From positions 62,001-126,000 of the forward strand of contig NZ_LMEC01000024.1 of the NCBI RefSeq assembly GCF_001425265.1: DNA of 64,000 nt, written 5' to 3'. The stretch is from Massilia sp. Root418 (lineage in GTDB: Bacteria; Pseudomonadota; Gammaproteobacteria; Burkholderiales; Burkholderiaceae_D). The position numbers were made by a program, and so were the translations under genes. The notes beneath the pieces are model-generated. The model did no database searches. It was not told the origin of the DNA and saw only the letters and a program-made list of their open reading frames with translations. This document shows, in pieces, positions 46,424 to 55,945 of this stretch (position 1 is its first letter; every line of letters begins with the position of its first letter).

Positions 46424-49400
46424 TCAGTCTGGCTGCACCAGGCCGGGGATGCCAGCCAGCCCCGCCAGGCCGGCCAGCAGCGCGCGCAGGCGCGGCATGT
46501 GCGCGCCCACTTCGTCCCACGCGGCGCGGTCGGCGCAGCGTTCCAGTTCGCCGCACAGGTCGCGCAGTTCCGGTTCGTCCAGATAGGCTGCGCTGCCCTT
46601 CATGCCGTGGAACAGGCGCGCCGCGCAGTCGGCGTCGCCGGCCGCGCCGGCTTCGTCCAGCTCCGCGAGGCGCGCCGGCAAGTCGGCCAGGAAGGCCGCG
46701 CGCAGGCGCGCTTTCAGGGGATCGTCGTCCTGCCCGCGCGGCGCGCCCTGCATGGCAGCGACAACCGGCGCCACCGGCGCCGCCGGCACGCCGAACATGG
46801 CGTCCAGCTCATCGACGCTGGGCGCGCGCGGCGCCATGCGCGGCAGCGCCACGCCGCGCTGCAGCTGGCGCTCGATGGCGCGGCTCAACTGGTAGTGCAG
46901 CGCCGCCTCGTCGATCGGCTTGGTGAGGAAGTCGTCCATGCCGGCCGCCAGGTAGCGGCTGCGGTCTTCCTCGCTGGCGTTGGCGGTGAGCGCAATGATC
47001 ATCAATTCCTGGTCGCGCACCGGCGCGCCGTCCGGACCGCCCTCTCGGATCAGGCGCGTGGCGGTGGGGCCGTCCATCTCCGGCATGCGCCCGTCCATCA
47101 GGATCAGGTCGTAGCGCGTGCGCGCACAGGCGGCCACCGCCAGCAGGCCGTTGGCGGCGATGTCCACCTTGTGGCCCAGCTCCTCCAGCATCATGCGGAT
47201 GATGATCTGGTTGGTGGGGAAGTCCTCCGCGCACAGCACCCGCAGCTGGTGGCTGTGCGGCTCGCGCGGCACGTGCGCCACCACCGGCGGCGCCACGCCG
47301 TCGGCCAGCGGCAGCTCGAAGGTAAACACGCTGCCCACGCCCGGCGTGCTGGCCACGCGGATCTCGCCGCCCATCAGCTCCACCAGCTGGCGGCAGATCG
47401 CCAGCCCCAGGCCGGTGCCGCCGTAGCGGCGCGTGGTGGTGGTGTCGGCCTGCTCGAACTTCTGGAACAGGCGCGGCATGGCGTCGGCCGGAATGCCGAT
47501 GCCGGTGTCCTCCACCGTGAAGCGGATCAGGTTCGCCCCGGCGGCGGGGACGCCGCCGCCCGGCGCGGCCGGCACCGGCAGCCGCTCAACGCGCAGCCGC
47601 ACTTCGCCGCGCTGGGTGAACTTGAAGGCGTTGCCCACCAGGTTCACCAGCACCTGGCGCAGACGCGTCGGGTCGCCCAGCACGTACAGCGGCAGGTCGT
47701 CGTCCAGCTCCACCTCGAAGCCCACGCTGTAGGCGGCAGCCTGCTCGTCGAACAGCGCGGCCACGTTCTGCACCATGCCGCCCAGCGCGAAATCAATGTT
47801 CTCGATGGTGAGCTTGCCCGCCTCGATCTTGGAGAAGTCCAGCAAGTCGTTGATGATGCCCAGCAGCGCCTGCGCGTTCACCTGGGCCCGTTCGATCTGT
47901 TCGCGCGTGGCATCCTGCAGGGTGGCGTCGCGCAGCGCGAAGCCCTGCATGCCGATCACGCCGGCCAGCGGGGTACGCATCTCGTGGCTCATATTGGCCA
48001 GGAACTCGGACTTCTGGCGGGTGGCGTCTTCCGCCTTCTGCTTGGCGTAGCGCAGGCGTTCCTCGTTGTCCTGCAAGGCGCGGTTGGCCAGCGCCAGCTC
48101 CTCGGTATGCAGGCGCACCTTGGCCTGCTGCTGCATCAATTCGCCCTGCGTCTCGCGCAATTCCTGCAGCGTCTCTTCCAGGCGCTGGTAAGCCAGCGCG
48201 TTATCGAGCGACACGGCGGCGTGCGCGGCCAGGGTCTGCAGCATGTCCAGGTGCACCTGGCGGTAGGCGTTCTTTTCCTTGCTCTGCACCGACAGCACGC
48301 CCACCACGCGGTCGTTGACGATCAGCGGCGTGTACAGCATGGACTGCGCGTATTCCGGCTCGGTGCCATCGGCCAGCGGCACCGGCTTGAGCTTTTCCAG
48401 GCCGGCCGGGCCCATGTAGCGGCTGTATTCGGCGAAGAAGTCGTTGATGAAGATGTCGTGGCGGTGGTACAAGCACCACACTGCCAGCTGGTCCATGTCG
48501 TTCACGTCGCGGCTGTAGGGCAGGCTGCGCACCCCGCGCTCCATCGAGAACGGGAACTCCAGCACGCCCTCGTCCTCGCGGTAAAAGCCCACCCCGAACA
48601 TATGCGTGTCCATCAGGTGGCGCACGTGGCGGTACAGGGTGCGCATGGCTTTCTCGATGTCCAGCGTGGCGCTCATCTCGCGCCCGATCTCGCTCAGCAC
48701 CGAGATGTTGCGGTGCGCCTGCTCCACCGCCTCCTTCTGCAATTCCACTTCCTGCTTCTGGCGCTCGGCGTCCATGCGGCGCTGCTCGGCCTCGGCGCGC
48801 TGGCCCTCGGCCTCCACGCGGCGCCGCTCCAGTTCCGTCTTCTGCTGCTGCAGCAGCTGGTTCTTCAGCTCCACCTCGGCCGTGCGCAAGCCCACCTGCT
48901 GCTCCAGGCGCGTCTTCTGCCCGCGCAGCTGGCGCATGCGCACCCGGTACACGCCGTAGGCGCTGCCCAGCAGCAGCAGGGCCACGCCGCCGCGGAACCA
49001 CCACGTTTTCCAGGGCGGCGGCAGGATGGTGATCTCCAGCGTGGCCGCGTTGTCGTTCCAGATGCCGTCCTTGTTGGCGGCCTTCACGCGGAACACGTAG
49101 CGGCCCGGATCGAGGTTGGTGTAGGTGGCGAAGCGCTTGGCCGCGTCGGTCACCACCCAGTCGTGGTCGAAGCCCAGCAGCTGGTAGGCGTAGCGGTTGC
49201 GCTGCGGGGCCGCGTAATGCAGCGCGGCGAATTCCAGCGAGAACACCGAATCCTCCTCGCGCAGGGTGAGCGCGGCGGTGTGCTCGATGGCGCTTTTCAG
49301 CACGCTGGCCTCGCCGTCCTGCCCCGCCTTGACCGACTTGTTGAAGATCTGGAAGTCGGTGATGGCCACGGTGGGCGCCACGCTGTTCTCGCGGATCTCG

Positions 49401-51445
49401 GACGGCGCAAAGGCGGTCACGCCATTGAAGCCGCCGAAGTACATGGTGCCGTCCGGCGCGCGCAGCGCGGCGCCGTCGAAGTAGGCGCCTTCGATGGTGC
49501 CGTCGGCGCCGGCGTAGTTGCGCATCTGGCCGGTCTGCACCGTCAGGCGCGTGATGCCGGTATTGGTGCTCAGCCACAGGTTGCCCTGCTCGTCGTCCAG
49601 GATGGCGGCCACCGCGTCGTCGGCCATGCCGTCCTTGCGCTGGTAGCGCTTGAAGCGCACGGTGCCGTCGGCCGCCATTTCCATGCGGTTCAAGCCGCCC
49701 GCCGTGCCGACCCAGATCACGCCCTGCTTGTCCTCGTACAGATAGTGCACCTCGTCGTGGCTGAGCGAAGTGGGGTCTTTCGGGTTGTGGTGGAAGTGGC
49801 GGAAGCGGCCGCTCTGCCGGTCCAGCAGGTCCAGGCCGTTGAAGGTGCCGACCCACAGCGCGCCGCGCCTGTCCTCCAGGATGGGGCGCACCACGTTGTC
49901 GGCCAGGCTGTTGCTGTCGGCCGGGTCGTGGCGGTAAGTGTGGCTGGCGCCGGTTTTCGGATCGTAGTGGTGCAGGCCGCCGCGCGTGGCCACCCACAGC
50001 GCGCCGCTGCGGTCGCCGACGATGTTGCGCACGTTGTCGCCGTCCGGATCGCTGGGCCAGGCGCGCACCCGCTGGTAGCGGCGGGTGGCGGTGTCGAAGC
50101 GGCGCAGGCCGTTGCGCCCGCCCACCCACAGCGCGCTGCCGTTCCTGTCCTTCCACAGCGAGATCACCTGCGGGTCGCGCACGTCGGCGAAATCGGGCGC
50201 CGGGTCGCGGAACACCTGGCCTTCCGCGCCGATCGGATCGTACAGGGTCAGGCCGTCGTTGTTGCCCAGCCAGAGCTTGCCGCCGCCGGCGTCGACGATG
50301 GCGCGCACCTTGTTGTCGCTCAGCGAACGGGGACGCTCGGCGTCGTGCACCAGGCGCGCGAAGCCGCCGCTGCCCAGGTCCACCCGGCTCACGCCGTTGT
50401 ACCAGGTGCCCACCCACATGGTGCCCAGGCGGTCCCTGAACAGTGCCGACACGTAGTTGTCGGCCAGGCTGTGCGGGTCCGTCACCTGGTGGCGGTACTG
50501 CACGAAGCGGCCCTCGGCGGGACGCCAGCGGAACAGGCCCTCGGTCTGGCTGCCGGCCCACAGCGTGCCTTCCACGTCCTGGTAGATCACGGTCACCACG
50601 CCCGGCTTCAGCCCTTCCTTCTCGCCCAGGCGGCGGCGCTGCGGCGCCGCGGCGCCTGCCGCCAGCTTCCACTGCTCGATGCCGGCCATGGTGCCTATCC
50701 AGAGCGTCTGGTCCTTGTCCGCGAACAGCGAGAGCACGGCCTCGAAGCGGGTGTCCGGCGCCGCCTCCACCTTGAAGTGGCGGAAGGACTGCGCGCCTGG
50801 CTCCAGCAGGTCCAGCCCGGCCGCCGTGCCCACCCACAGGCGCCCGCCGGCGTCGCGCGCCAGCGCGTTCACCTGGTCGCTGCCCAGGCTGCCCGGCAAG
50901 TCCGCGTCGTGGTGCCAGTAGGTGTAGCGCCCGGAGGCCGGGTCGAAGTGCTGCAGGCCGTCCGAGGTGCCGATCCACAGGCCGCCCTTGCCGTCGTCGA
51001 CAATGGCGCGCACGTGGCGGTTGCCGTTGCCGCGCTTGGCCGGCTCGTTGGGCGGGAAATGGGTGAAGCCCTGGGTCAGCGGCTCGTAGCGGTCCAGGCC
51101 CCCGTCCGTGCCTATCCACATGCGGCCGCTGCGGTCCACGTGCAGCACGCGCACCCAGTTGTCGGCCAGGCTGCGCGGGTCGGACACCGCGTTGCGGTAA
51201 GTGATGATGCGGGCGCCGTCGTAGCGGCTCAAGCCGGCCTGGCTGCCGAACCACATGAAGCCCTGCTGGTCCTGCGCCACCGCCAGCACCGATTCCTGGG
51301 CCAGGCCGTCCTCCACGTCCAGCTGCTCGAAGCGCAGGGTGCGCGGCGGCGCGGCCGCGCCGGCCGGCGCGCACGGCAGCAGGCCGCCTGCCAGGATGGC
51401 GGCAGGGAGCAGCGCGCGGAGAAGGAGACGGCGGACAGGCAGCAC
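46424..51445 (-). CDS. Propeller-type hybrid sensor histidine kinase
   Basis: A 1673-residue one-protein phosphorelay. After a signal peptide (LLPAAILAGGLLPCAPAGA) about 14 propeller repeats (Reg_prop type, recurring WVGT- and LWIGT-like segments with LADNWVR-type turns, about 40-700) precede a Y_Y_Y domain (about 705-790) and one membrane helix (about 800-820). Then come a coiled-coil rich in Glu/Arg/Gln (about 830-905), a GAF domain, a HisKA dimerisation domain (LANMSHEMRTPL) and the HATPase (GNAFKFTQRG, FTVEDTGIGIP, GGTGLGLAICRQLVELMGG). The end holds a receiver (LILMDGRMPEMDG, LTKPIDEAA) and an Hpt-like helix bundle (ARLFHGMKGSAAYL). Such kinases typically sense periplasmic glycans or other ligands. 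It starts 9 bases after a patatin gene. Confidence 0.93.
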   Translation of the reverse strand: MLPVRRLLLRALLPAAILAGGLLPCAPAGAAAPPRTLRFEQLDVEDGLAQESVLAVAQDQQGFMWFGSQAGLSRYDGARIITYRNAVSDPRSLADNWVRVLHVDRSGRMWIGTDGGLDRYEPLTQGFTHFPPNEPAKRGNGNRHVRAIVDDGKGGLWIGTSDGLQHFDPASGRYTYWHHDADLPGSLGSDQVNALARDAGGRLWVGTAAGLDLLEPGAQSFRHFKVEAAPDTRFEAVLSLFADKDQTLWIGTMAGIEQWKLAAGAAAPQRRRLGEKEGLKPGVVTVIYQDVEGTLWAGSQTEGLFRWRPAEGRFVQYRHQVTDPHSLADNYVSALFRDRLGTMWVGTWYNGVSRVDLGSGGFARLVHDAERPRSLSDNKVRAIVDAGGGKLWLGNNDGLTLYDPIGAEGQVFRDPAPDFADVRDPQVISLWKDRNGSALWVGGRNGLRRFDTATRRYQRVRAWPSDPDGDNVRNIVGDRSGALWVATRGGLHHYDPKTGASHTYRHDPADSNSLADNVVRPILEDRRGALWVGTFNGLDLLDRQSGRFRHFHHNPKDPTSLSHDEVHYLYEDKQGVIWVGTAGGLNRMEMAADGTVRFKRYQRKDGMADDAVAAILDDEQGNLWLSTNTGITRLTVQTGQMRNYAGADGTIEGAYFDGAALRAPDGTMYFGGFNGVTAFAPSEIRENSVAPTVAITDFQIFNKSVKAGQDGEASVLKSAIEHTAALTLREEDSVFSLEFAALHYAAPQRNRYAYQLLGFDHDWVVTDAAKRFATYTNLDPGRYVFRVKAANKDGIWNDNAATLEITILPPPWKTWWFRGGVALLLLGSAYGVYRVRMRQLRGQKTRLEQQVGLRTAEVELKNQLLQQQKTELERRRVEAEGQRAEAEQRRMDAERQKQEVELQKEAVEQAHRNISVLSEIGREMSATLDIEKAMRTLYRHVRHLMDTHMFGVGFYREDEGVLEFPFSMERGVRSLPYSRDVNDMDQLAVWCLYHRHDIFINDFFAEYSRYMGPAGLEKLKPVPLADGTEPEYAQSMLYTPLIVNDRVVGVLSVQSKEKNAYRQVHLDMLQTLAAHAAVSLDNALAYQRLEETLQELRETQGELMQQQAKVRLHTEELALANRALQDNEERLRYAKQKAEDATRQKSEFLANMSHEMRTPLAGVIGMQGFALRDATLQDATREQIERAQVNAQALLGIINDLLDFSKIEAGKLTIENIDFALGGMVQNVAALFDEQAAAYSVGFEVELDDDLPLYVLGDPTRLRQVLVNLVGNAFKFTQRGEVRLRVERLPVPAAPGGGVPAAGANLIRFTVEDTGIGIPADAMPRLFQKFEQADTTTTRRYGGTGLGLAICRQLVELMGGEIRVASTPGVGSVFTFELPLADGVAPPVVAHVPREPHSHQLRVLCAEDFPTNQIIIRMMLEELGHKVDIAANGLLAVAACARTRYDLILMDGRMPEMDGPTATRLIREGGPDGAPVRDQELMIIALTANASEEDRSRYLAAGMDDFLTKPIDEAALHYQLSRAIERQLQRGVALPRMAPRAPSVDELDAMFGVPAAPVAPVVAAMQGAPRGQDDDPLKARLRAAFLADLPARLAELDEAGAAGDADCAARLFHGMKGSAAYLDEPELRDLCGELERCADRAAWDEVGAHMPRLRALLAGLAGLAGIPGLVQPD

Positions 51446-51454
51446 AGACCAGAC

Positions 51455-52624
51455 CTAGCTATTGAAGAAGGCCAGCACATCGGCCTTGCGCGCATGCGTG
51501 TCGCGCTGGCCTAGCCGGATTAACTCGCAAGTATACGTCGATTCGAACAACAGGTAGGAAGCAAGCGAGGAACCGCGCGTTTCGGTGGCGCCTATGCCCG
51601 ACAGCATGGTGCGGATCGGCGCCGGCAGGCTGCCGATGTGGCGGCTGGCGATGTCGTCCAGCCGCTCCGACGGCGCGATCACCAGCAGCTGCACCGGTTT
51701 CAGCGGCGTCTGCGCCAGGTACTCCTGCGGCAGCAGCGACAGCGTCTTGTTGATGCGCTCCAGGCGCTCGATGTCCACCGCCAGGCTGTCGAGGAAGATG
51801 GAGGACAGCGCATGGCCGGCAATCTGCGCCAGGCTGGGATAGCGCGCCGCCTCCTTCCTTTGCGCGGCCGGCTCGTGCAGGCGCCCGGCCCCGATCACCA
51901 GCACCTTGTCGGCGCCCAGGTGGATGGCCGGCGAGATCGGCGCCAGCTGGCGCATGGAGCCGTCGCCGCAGTATTCGTGCTGGCCACCCAGGTACAGCGG
52001 CGTGGCCGGGAAGATGAAGGGAATCGCCGACGACGCCAGCAGGTGCTCCACGCCGATCTGGTCCTGCATGGCCACGCGCTGGGTGCGCACCCAGGGCGCG
52101 ATCTCGGCGGCGGTCTGGAAAAACGTCACGTGCTGGCCGCCGGTGTAGGACGAGGCGGTGACGGCCAGCGCGTGCAGCAGGCCTTCCTGCAGCACCATGT
52201 CCAGGCGCGGCAGGTCCAGCATGCGGTGCAGCAGGCTGACCAGGGGCGTATTGTCGAGCAGGGAACGTGGCGGCGCCGCGTGCCACTTGCGCAGCAGCCA
52301 GCCGAAGGACAGCAGCGAGAGCCAGCGCGCGCCGGAACGGATCACGCCCAGCGAATCGGCGCGGTACACCTGCTCGACCGAGAAATTGAGCCAGACGTCG
52401 AGCAGCTTCTGCACGCCCTCGCTGAAATTGTCGGCGCGGCAGGCCAGCGCGGTGGCGTTGATGGCCCCGGCCGAGGTGCCGCAAATGATATTGAACGGAT
52501 TGCGCGAGGGCGGCCAGCCTTCTTCCCACAGGATCTCGTTAATCGCTTGCAGCACGCCCACCTGGTAGGCGGCGCGGGCGCCGCCCCCCGAAAGGATCAG
52601 GCCTGTTTTCTTTTTAATTCCCAT
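51455..52624 (-). CDS. Patatin-like phospholipase
   Basis: A 389-residue hydrolase of the patatin family, cleaving acyl chains of phospholipids. Seen: oxyanion motif GLILSGGGARAAYQ (about 8-21), nucleophile Ser51 in ICGTSAGAINA, catalytic Asp221 in YCGDGSMRQ. The insert between them and the C-terminal tail are of normal length. No signal peptide, so it acts in the cytoplasm or at the membrane, or is exported by another route. It stands between ggt (18-base gap) and the giant kinase (9-base gap). Confidence 0.93.
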   Translation of the reverse strand: MGIKKKTGLILSGGGARAAYQVGVLQAINEILWEEGWPPSRNPFNIICGTSAGAINATALACRADNFSEGVQKLLDVWLNFSVEQVYRADSLGVIRSGARWLSLLSFGWLLRKWHAAPPRSLLDNTPLVSLLHRMLDLPRLDMVLQEGLLHALAVTASSYTGGQHVTFFQTAAEIAPWVRTQRVAMQDQIGVEHLLASSAIPFIFPATPLYLGGQHEYCGDGSMRQLAPISPAIHLGADKVLVIGAGRLHEPAAQRKEAARYPSLAQIAGHALSSIFLDSLAVDIERLERINKTLSLLPQEYLAQTPLKPVQLLVIAPSERLDDIASRHIGSLPAPIRTMLSGIGATETRGSSLASYLLFESTYTCELIRLGQRDTHARKADVLAFFNS

Positions 52625-52642
52625 TTGTCAAGATTAGCAGGG

Positions 52643-54409
52643 TCAGTCGCCGCGCACAACGCCTTCGCGGCGCGGATCGGCGCCGCCGAACCACACTTCC
52701 CTGCCGTTGCGGGTGACGCGCATGATGCCCTGCAGGCCTGAGTTCTGCTCGTACTGGCGCACCTCGTGGCCGCGTGCCCTGAGCGCCTCCACCACGTCCG
52801 GCGCCACGCGCGCGCCCTCCAGCTCGGTGGGCCCGTTGCGGCTGCCGAAGTTGGGCAGGCTGATGGCCTGCTGCACGTCCAGCTTCCAGTCCAGCGTGCC
52901 CACCAGCACCTTGGCCACGTAGTTGATGATGGCCGAGCCGCCCGGCGAACCGGTCGACAGCACCAGCTTGCCGCTGGCCTTGTCGAACACCAGCGTGGGC
53001 GACATGGCGCTGCGCGGCCGCTTGCCGGCCTGGACGCGGTTGGCCACCGGCCCGTTCTCGTCCACCGAGTCGAAGGAAAAGTCGGTCAGCTGGTTGTTCA
53101 GGATGAAGCCGTCCACCATCTGGCGCGAGCCGAATGCGTCCTCCACCGAGGTGGTCATGGAAATCACGTTGCCGTAGGCGTCCGCCACCGACAGGTGCGA
53201 GGTGGCCGGGCTTTCGATGGCGTTGTCCGCGCCCCAGGCCACGTTCACGGTGTCCGGCACGCCGAAGGCGGCGCGGCCCATGGAGCGCTCGCCGATCAGC
53301 GCGGCGCGCTGCCGCAGGTAATGCTTGTCCAGCAGCGCCGCCACGCCCTTGCCGGGCAGCGGCACGAAGTCGGTGTCGGCCACGTAGCGCGCGCGGTCGG
53401 CGTAGGCCAGGCGGCCCGCTTCGGTAAACAGATGGATGGCCTCCACGCCCAGCCGGCCGTTCACGGGCGCGTAGCGCTCGATGCCCTTGGTCTCCAGCAC
53501 GCCCAGCATCTGGGCGATGGCGATGCCGCCCGACGACGGCGGCGGCATGCCGCACACGGTCCACGCCTTGTAGTCCGCGCACACCGGGTCGCGCAGCTTG
53601 GGGCGATAATTTGCGATGTCGGCCGCCGTCAGCAGGCCGGGGTTGGTCGGGTGCGAAGCCACCTTGGCGGCCACGTCGGCCGCGATGCGGCCCTGGTAGA
53701 AGGCGTCCGCCCCGCCCTTGGCGATGTCGCGCAGGGTACGCGCCAGGTCGGGGTTCTTCAACACGTGGCCCACCGGCCAGGGGCGCTTGTCCTTGTCGTA
53801 GAAATAGGCGGCAGCCACCGGGTCGCGGACAATGTATTTGTCCCAGCTGAGCAGGCCGTTCAGGCGCGGGCTGACGGCAAAGCCGTTCTCAGCCAGCTTG
53901 ATGGCGGGGCCGAACAGCGTGGCCCACGGCAGCTTGCCGTGCTCCTTGTGCGCCATTTCCAGCATGCGCAGCACGCCGGGCGCGCCGGTGGAGCGCCCGC
54001 CCACCACGCCCGCTTCGCGCGAGAGCGGCTTGCCGTTCGCGTCCTGGAACAGCTTTTCGGTGGCGGCCGAGGGCGCGGTTTCGCGGCCGTCGTATGCCTG
54101 CACGCGCTTGCCGTCGAAATGCATCAGGAAGGCGCCGCCGCCGATGCCGGACGATTGCGGCTCCACCAGGGTCAGCACCAGCTGGGTGGCGATGGCGGCG
54201 TCGATCGCGCTGCCGCCCTGCTTGAGCATCTCGTAGCCGGCGCTGGTGGCGTGCGGATTGGCAGCCGCCACCATGAATTTCTCGGCAATGACGCCGGTTT
54301 TCTCGGCATAACCGGTGGCGATTTCGGGGGCGCGGTCCTGCGCGTGGGCGGAAGACGCCAGTACGGCGGCGAACTGCGCGGCCAGGGCCAGCGCGTGCAA
54401 CTTGATCAT
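52643..54409 (-). CDS. ggt: Gamma-glutamyltranspeptidase
   Basis: Periplasmic enzyme of 588 residues that hydrolyses or transfers the gamma-glutamyl group of glutathione. Signal peptide (LALAAQFAAVLASSAHA-Q). Seen: KQGGSAIDAAIATQLVLTLVEPQSSGIGGG near the front, GMPPPSSGGIAIAQMLGVLE, and the autoprocessing nucleophile Thr403 in SPATSHLSVAD, which becomes the small-subunit N-terminus. The downstream substrate loop is MSPTLVF and GSPGGSAIINYV. Start ATG 54409 (GGAG upstream); the longer frame to 54469 has no signal peptide start of its own. Function is well supported. Confidence 0.95.
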   Translation of the reverse strand: MIKLHALALAAQFAAVLASSAHAQDRAPEIATGYAEKTGVIAEKFMVAAANPHATSAGYEMLKQGGSAIDAAIATQLVLTLVEPQSSGIGGGAFLMHFDGKRVQAYDGRETAPSAATEKLFQDANGKPLSREAGVVGGRSTGAPGVLRMLEMAHKEHGKLPWATLFGPAIKLAENGFAVSPRLNGLLSWDKYIVRDPVAAAYFYDKDKRPWPVGHVLKNPDLARTLRDIAKGGADAFYQGRIAADVAAKVASHPTNPGLLTAADIANYRPKLRDPVCADYKAWTVCGMPPPSSGGIAIAQMLGVLETKGIERYAPVNGRLGVEAIHLFTEAGRLAYADRARYVADTDFVPLPGKGVAALLDKHYLRQRAALIGERSMGRAAFGVPDTVNVAWGADNAIESPATSHLSVADAYGNVISMTTSVEDAFGSRQMVDGFILNNQLTDFSFDSVDENGPVANRVQAGKRPRSAMSPTLVFDKASGKLVLSTGSPGGSAIINYVAKVLVGTLDWKLDVQQAISLPNFGSRNGPTELEGARVAPDVVEALRARGHEVRQYEQNSGLQGIMRVTRNGREVWFGGADPRREGVVRGD

Positions 54410-54420
54410 GTAGGCTCCAA

Positions 54421-54457
54421 AAATGAATCGGGCGCGCAACCAAGGCTGCGCGCCCGA
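54421..54457 (-). terminator. Terminator after the short-chain dehydrogenase gene
   Basis: Perfect 11-base stem TCGGGCGCGCA / TGCGCGCCCGA (54428-54438 and 54447-54457), followed on the minus strand by TTCATTTTT. It follows the stop at 54482 by about 24 bases. Confidence 0.82.
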
Positions 54458-54481
54458 TGACTTTCGCATCCTACCGCAAGA

Positions 54482-55240
54482 TTACTTCGGTTGCATCCGG
54501 ATTGCCCCGTCCAGGCGGATGGTTTCGCCGTTCAGCATGACGTTCTCGATGATGGACCTGGCCAGCATGGCGTATTCGGACGGCTTGCCCAGGCGCGGCG
54601 GGAACGGCACCATCTTGCCCAGCGCGTCCTGCACCTCGGCCGGCATGCCCAGCAGCATGGGCGTTTCGAAGATGCCGGGCGCAATGGTCATGACGCGGAT
54701 GCCGCTGCGCGACAGGTCGCGCGCCATCGGCAGGGTCAGGCCGACCACGGCGGCTTTCGAGGCGCCGTACGCGGCCTGGCCGATCTGGCCGTCGTAGGCG
54801 GCAACCGACGCGGTATTGATGATGACGCCGCGCTCGCCGTGCTCGGCGGCCTCGGTCTTGCCCATGGCGTCGGCAGCCAGGCGGCACATATTGAAGGTGC
54901 CCACCAGGTTGATGTTCACGGTGCGCTGGAACACTTCCAGCGGGTGCGGGCCGTCCTTGCCCACGGTTTTCACGGCCGGCGCCACGCCGGCGCAGTTGAC
55001 CAGGCCGCGCAGGGTGCCCAGCGCGGTGGCCGCGTCCACCACGGCCTTGCCGTCCGCTTCCGAGGTCACGTCGCACTTGACGAATACGCCCTTCAGTTCA
55101 GCCGCCAGCGCCTGGCCGGCTTCCGCCTGCACGTCCGCCAGCACCACCCTGCCGCCCGCTTCCACGATCATGCGCGCGGTCGAGGCGCCCAGGCCCGACG
55201 CGCCGCCGGTGATGATGAATACGTTGTCCTTGATTTGCAT
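54482..55240 (-). CDS. Short-chain dehydrogenase (3-hydroxyacyl-CoA dehydrogenase type II-like)
   Basis: A 252-residue SDR. Cofactor motif ITGGASGLGAST (about 10-21), Asp for NAD preference in VVLADVQ, NCAGVAPA, catalytic Ser in NTASVAAYDG and YGASKAAVVG (Tyr, Lys). It resembles type II 3-hydroxyacyl-CoA / 3-hydroxy-2-methylbutyryl-CoA dehydrogenases (HSD17B10-like), used in isoleucine and fatty-acid catabolism; the exact substrate is inferred. A palindrome lies about 51-70 bases upstream and may be its operator. Confidence 0.85.
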   Translation of the reverse strand: MQIKDNVFIITGGASGLGASTARMIVEAGGRVVLADVQAEAGQALAAELKGVFVKCDVTSEADGKAVVDAATALGTLRGLVNCAGVAPAVKTVGKDGPHPLEVFQRTVNINLVGTFNMCRLAADAMGKTEAAEHGERGVIINTASVAAYDGQIGQAAYGASKAAVVGLTLPMARDLSRSGIRVMTIAPGIFETPMLLGMPAEVQDALGKMVPFPPRLGKPSEYAMLARSIIENVMLNGETIRLDGAIRMQPK

Positions 55241-55290
55241 GTCTTCCCCTGTTCTGAATTCGGCTGGATCAATCTTGGCTTGCGCTTACC

Positions 55291-55310
55291 TTACGCTTAC
55301 GTAAACGTAA
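55291..55310. promoter_or_regulatory. Palindromic operator candidate upstream of the SDR gene
   Basis: TTACGCTTACGTAAACGTAA, a 20-base imperfect palindrome with one mismatched pair. It lies 51-70 bases before the SDR start. MerR-type regulators of branched-chain amino acid catabolism (LiuR) bind TACGTxxACGTA-like sites, so this would fit the SDR assignment; that link is inference. Confidence 0.5.
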
Positions 55311-55324
55311 TGTCCGATTGTAGC

Positions 55325-55819
55325 TCAACACTGCACCCATTGGCCATCGGTTCGGCAAGGGCGGCCGGCGGGGTCGAGCAGTACCGGGCCGGTGCCCTGG
55401 TAGCGGGTGCCGCTGGCGTCGCGGCAGCCGGCGGCGTCGCAGGTGCCCAGCGGGCGGATGGCGGGGGCCGGGACCGGTGCCGGTGCCGGGGCGGGCATGT
55501 AGGCGGTGGCGGGCGGACGGGAAAGCTGGGGCAGCGGCTGCTGGGACTGCTGGGACGGCGGCATGGTCAGCACGGTTTGCGGCACCGAACGGCGCTGGGT
55601 GAAGTTGCGCGATGGCGCGGGGCGGCACGGCTCCACCAGCAGCTTCTTGCCATCGGGGGCGAGGGAGCAGACCGGCAGCTTGCGGAACGCTTCGGCGGCC
55701 GCTTCGCCGCCCGAGGCGTCCGGCACCACGCGCGGCAGCGAGGGCTGCTGCGGCTGGGCGTGGGCGGCGGGGAATATGAGCTGGCAAAGGAGCAGCCCGG
55801 TGAAAGGCAGAGTTTTCAT
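55325..55819 (-). CDS. Small exported Pro-rich protein, hypothetical
   Basis: A 164-residue exported protein: signal peptide MKTLPFTGLLLCQLIFPAAHA. The remainder is Pro/Gln/Ser-rich (QQPSLPRVVPD; a PAPAPAPVPAPA stretch) with six Cys, some paired as VCSLAPDG, GTCDAAGCRDASGTRYQG and GRPCRTDGQWVQC. A repeated CxxxGCRD pattern suggests disulfides. No family recognised. Single gene with a clean start. About 220 bases upstream hold only an inverted-repeat element. Confidence 0.65.
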   Translation of the reverse strand: MKTLPFTGLLLCQLIFPAAHAQPQQPSLPRVVPDASGGEAAAEAFRKLPVCSLAPDGKKLLVEPCRPAPSRNFTQRRSVPQTVLTMPPSQQSQQPLPQLSRPPATAYMPAPAPAPVPAPAIRPLGTCDAAGCRDASGTRYQGTGPVLLDPAGRPCRTDGQWVQC

Positions 55820-55945
55820 GGCATCCTCCCGCGGCGCGGTGATGCGGATATGATACCGCCGCCAGGCCGGGGCTGTCGCACGCGGCCCGGCGGCGGGGCC
55901 ACGCCGGCCACGCGCGCATGTGGACGATGCGGGCCGTGCGGGGCG

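Noticed and set aside
46499..51514. A very long open frame antisense to the propeller kinase gene
   Set aside because: It mirrors the kinase gene; the product is composed mainly of Ala, His, Gln, Arg and Val with no domain. Long antisense frames are common in GC-rich DNA.
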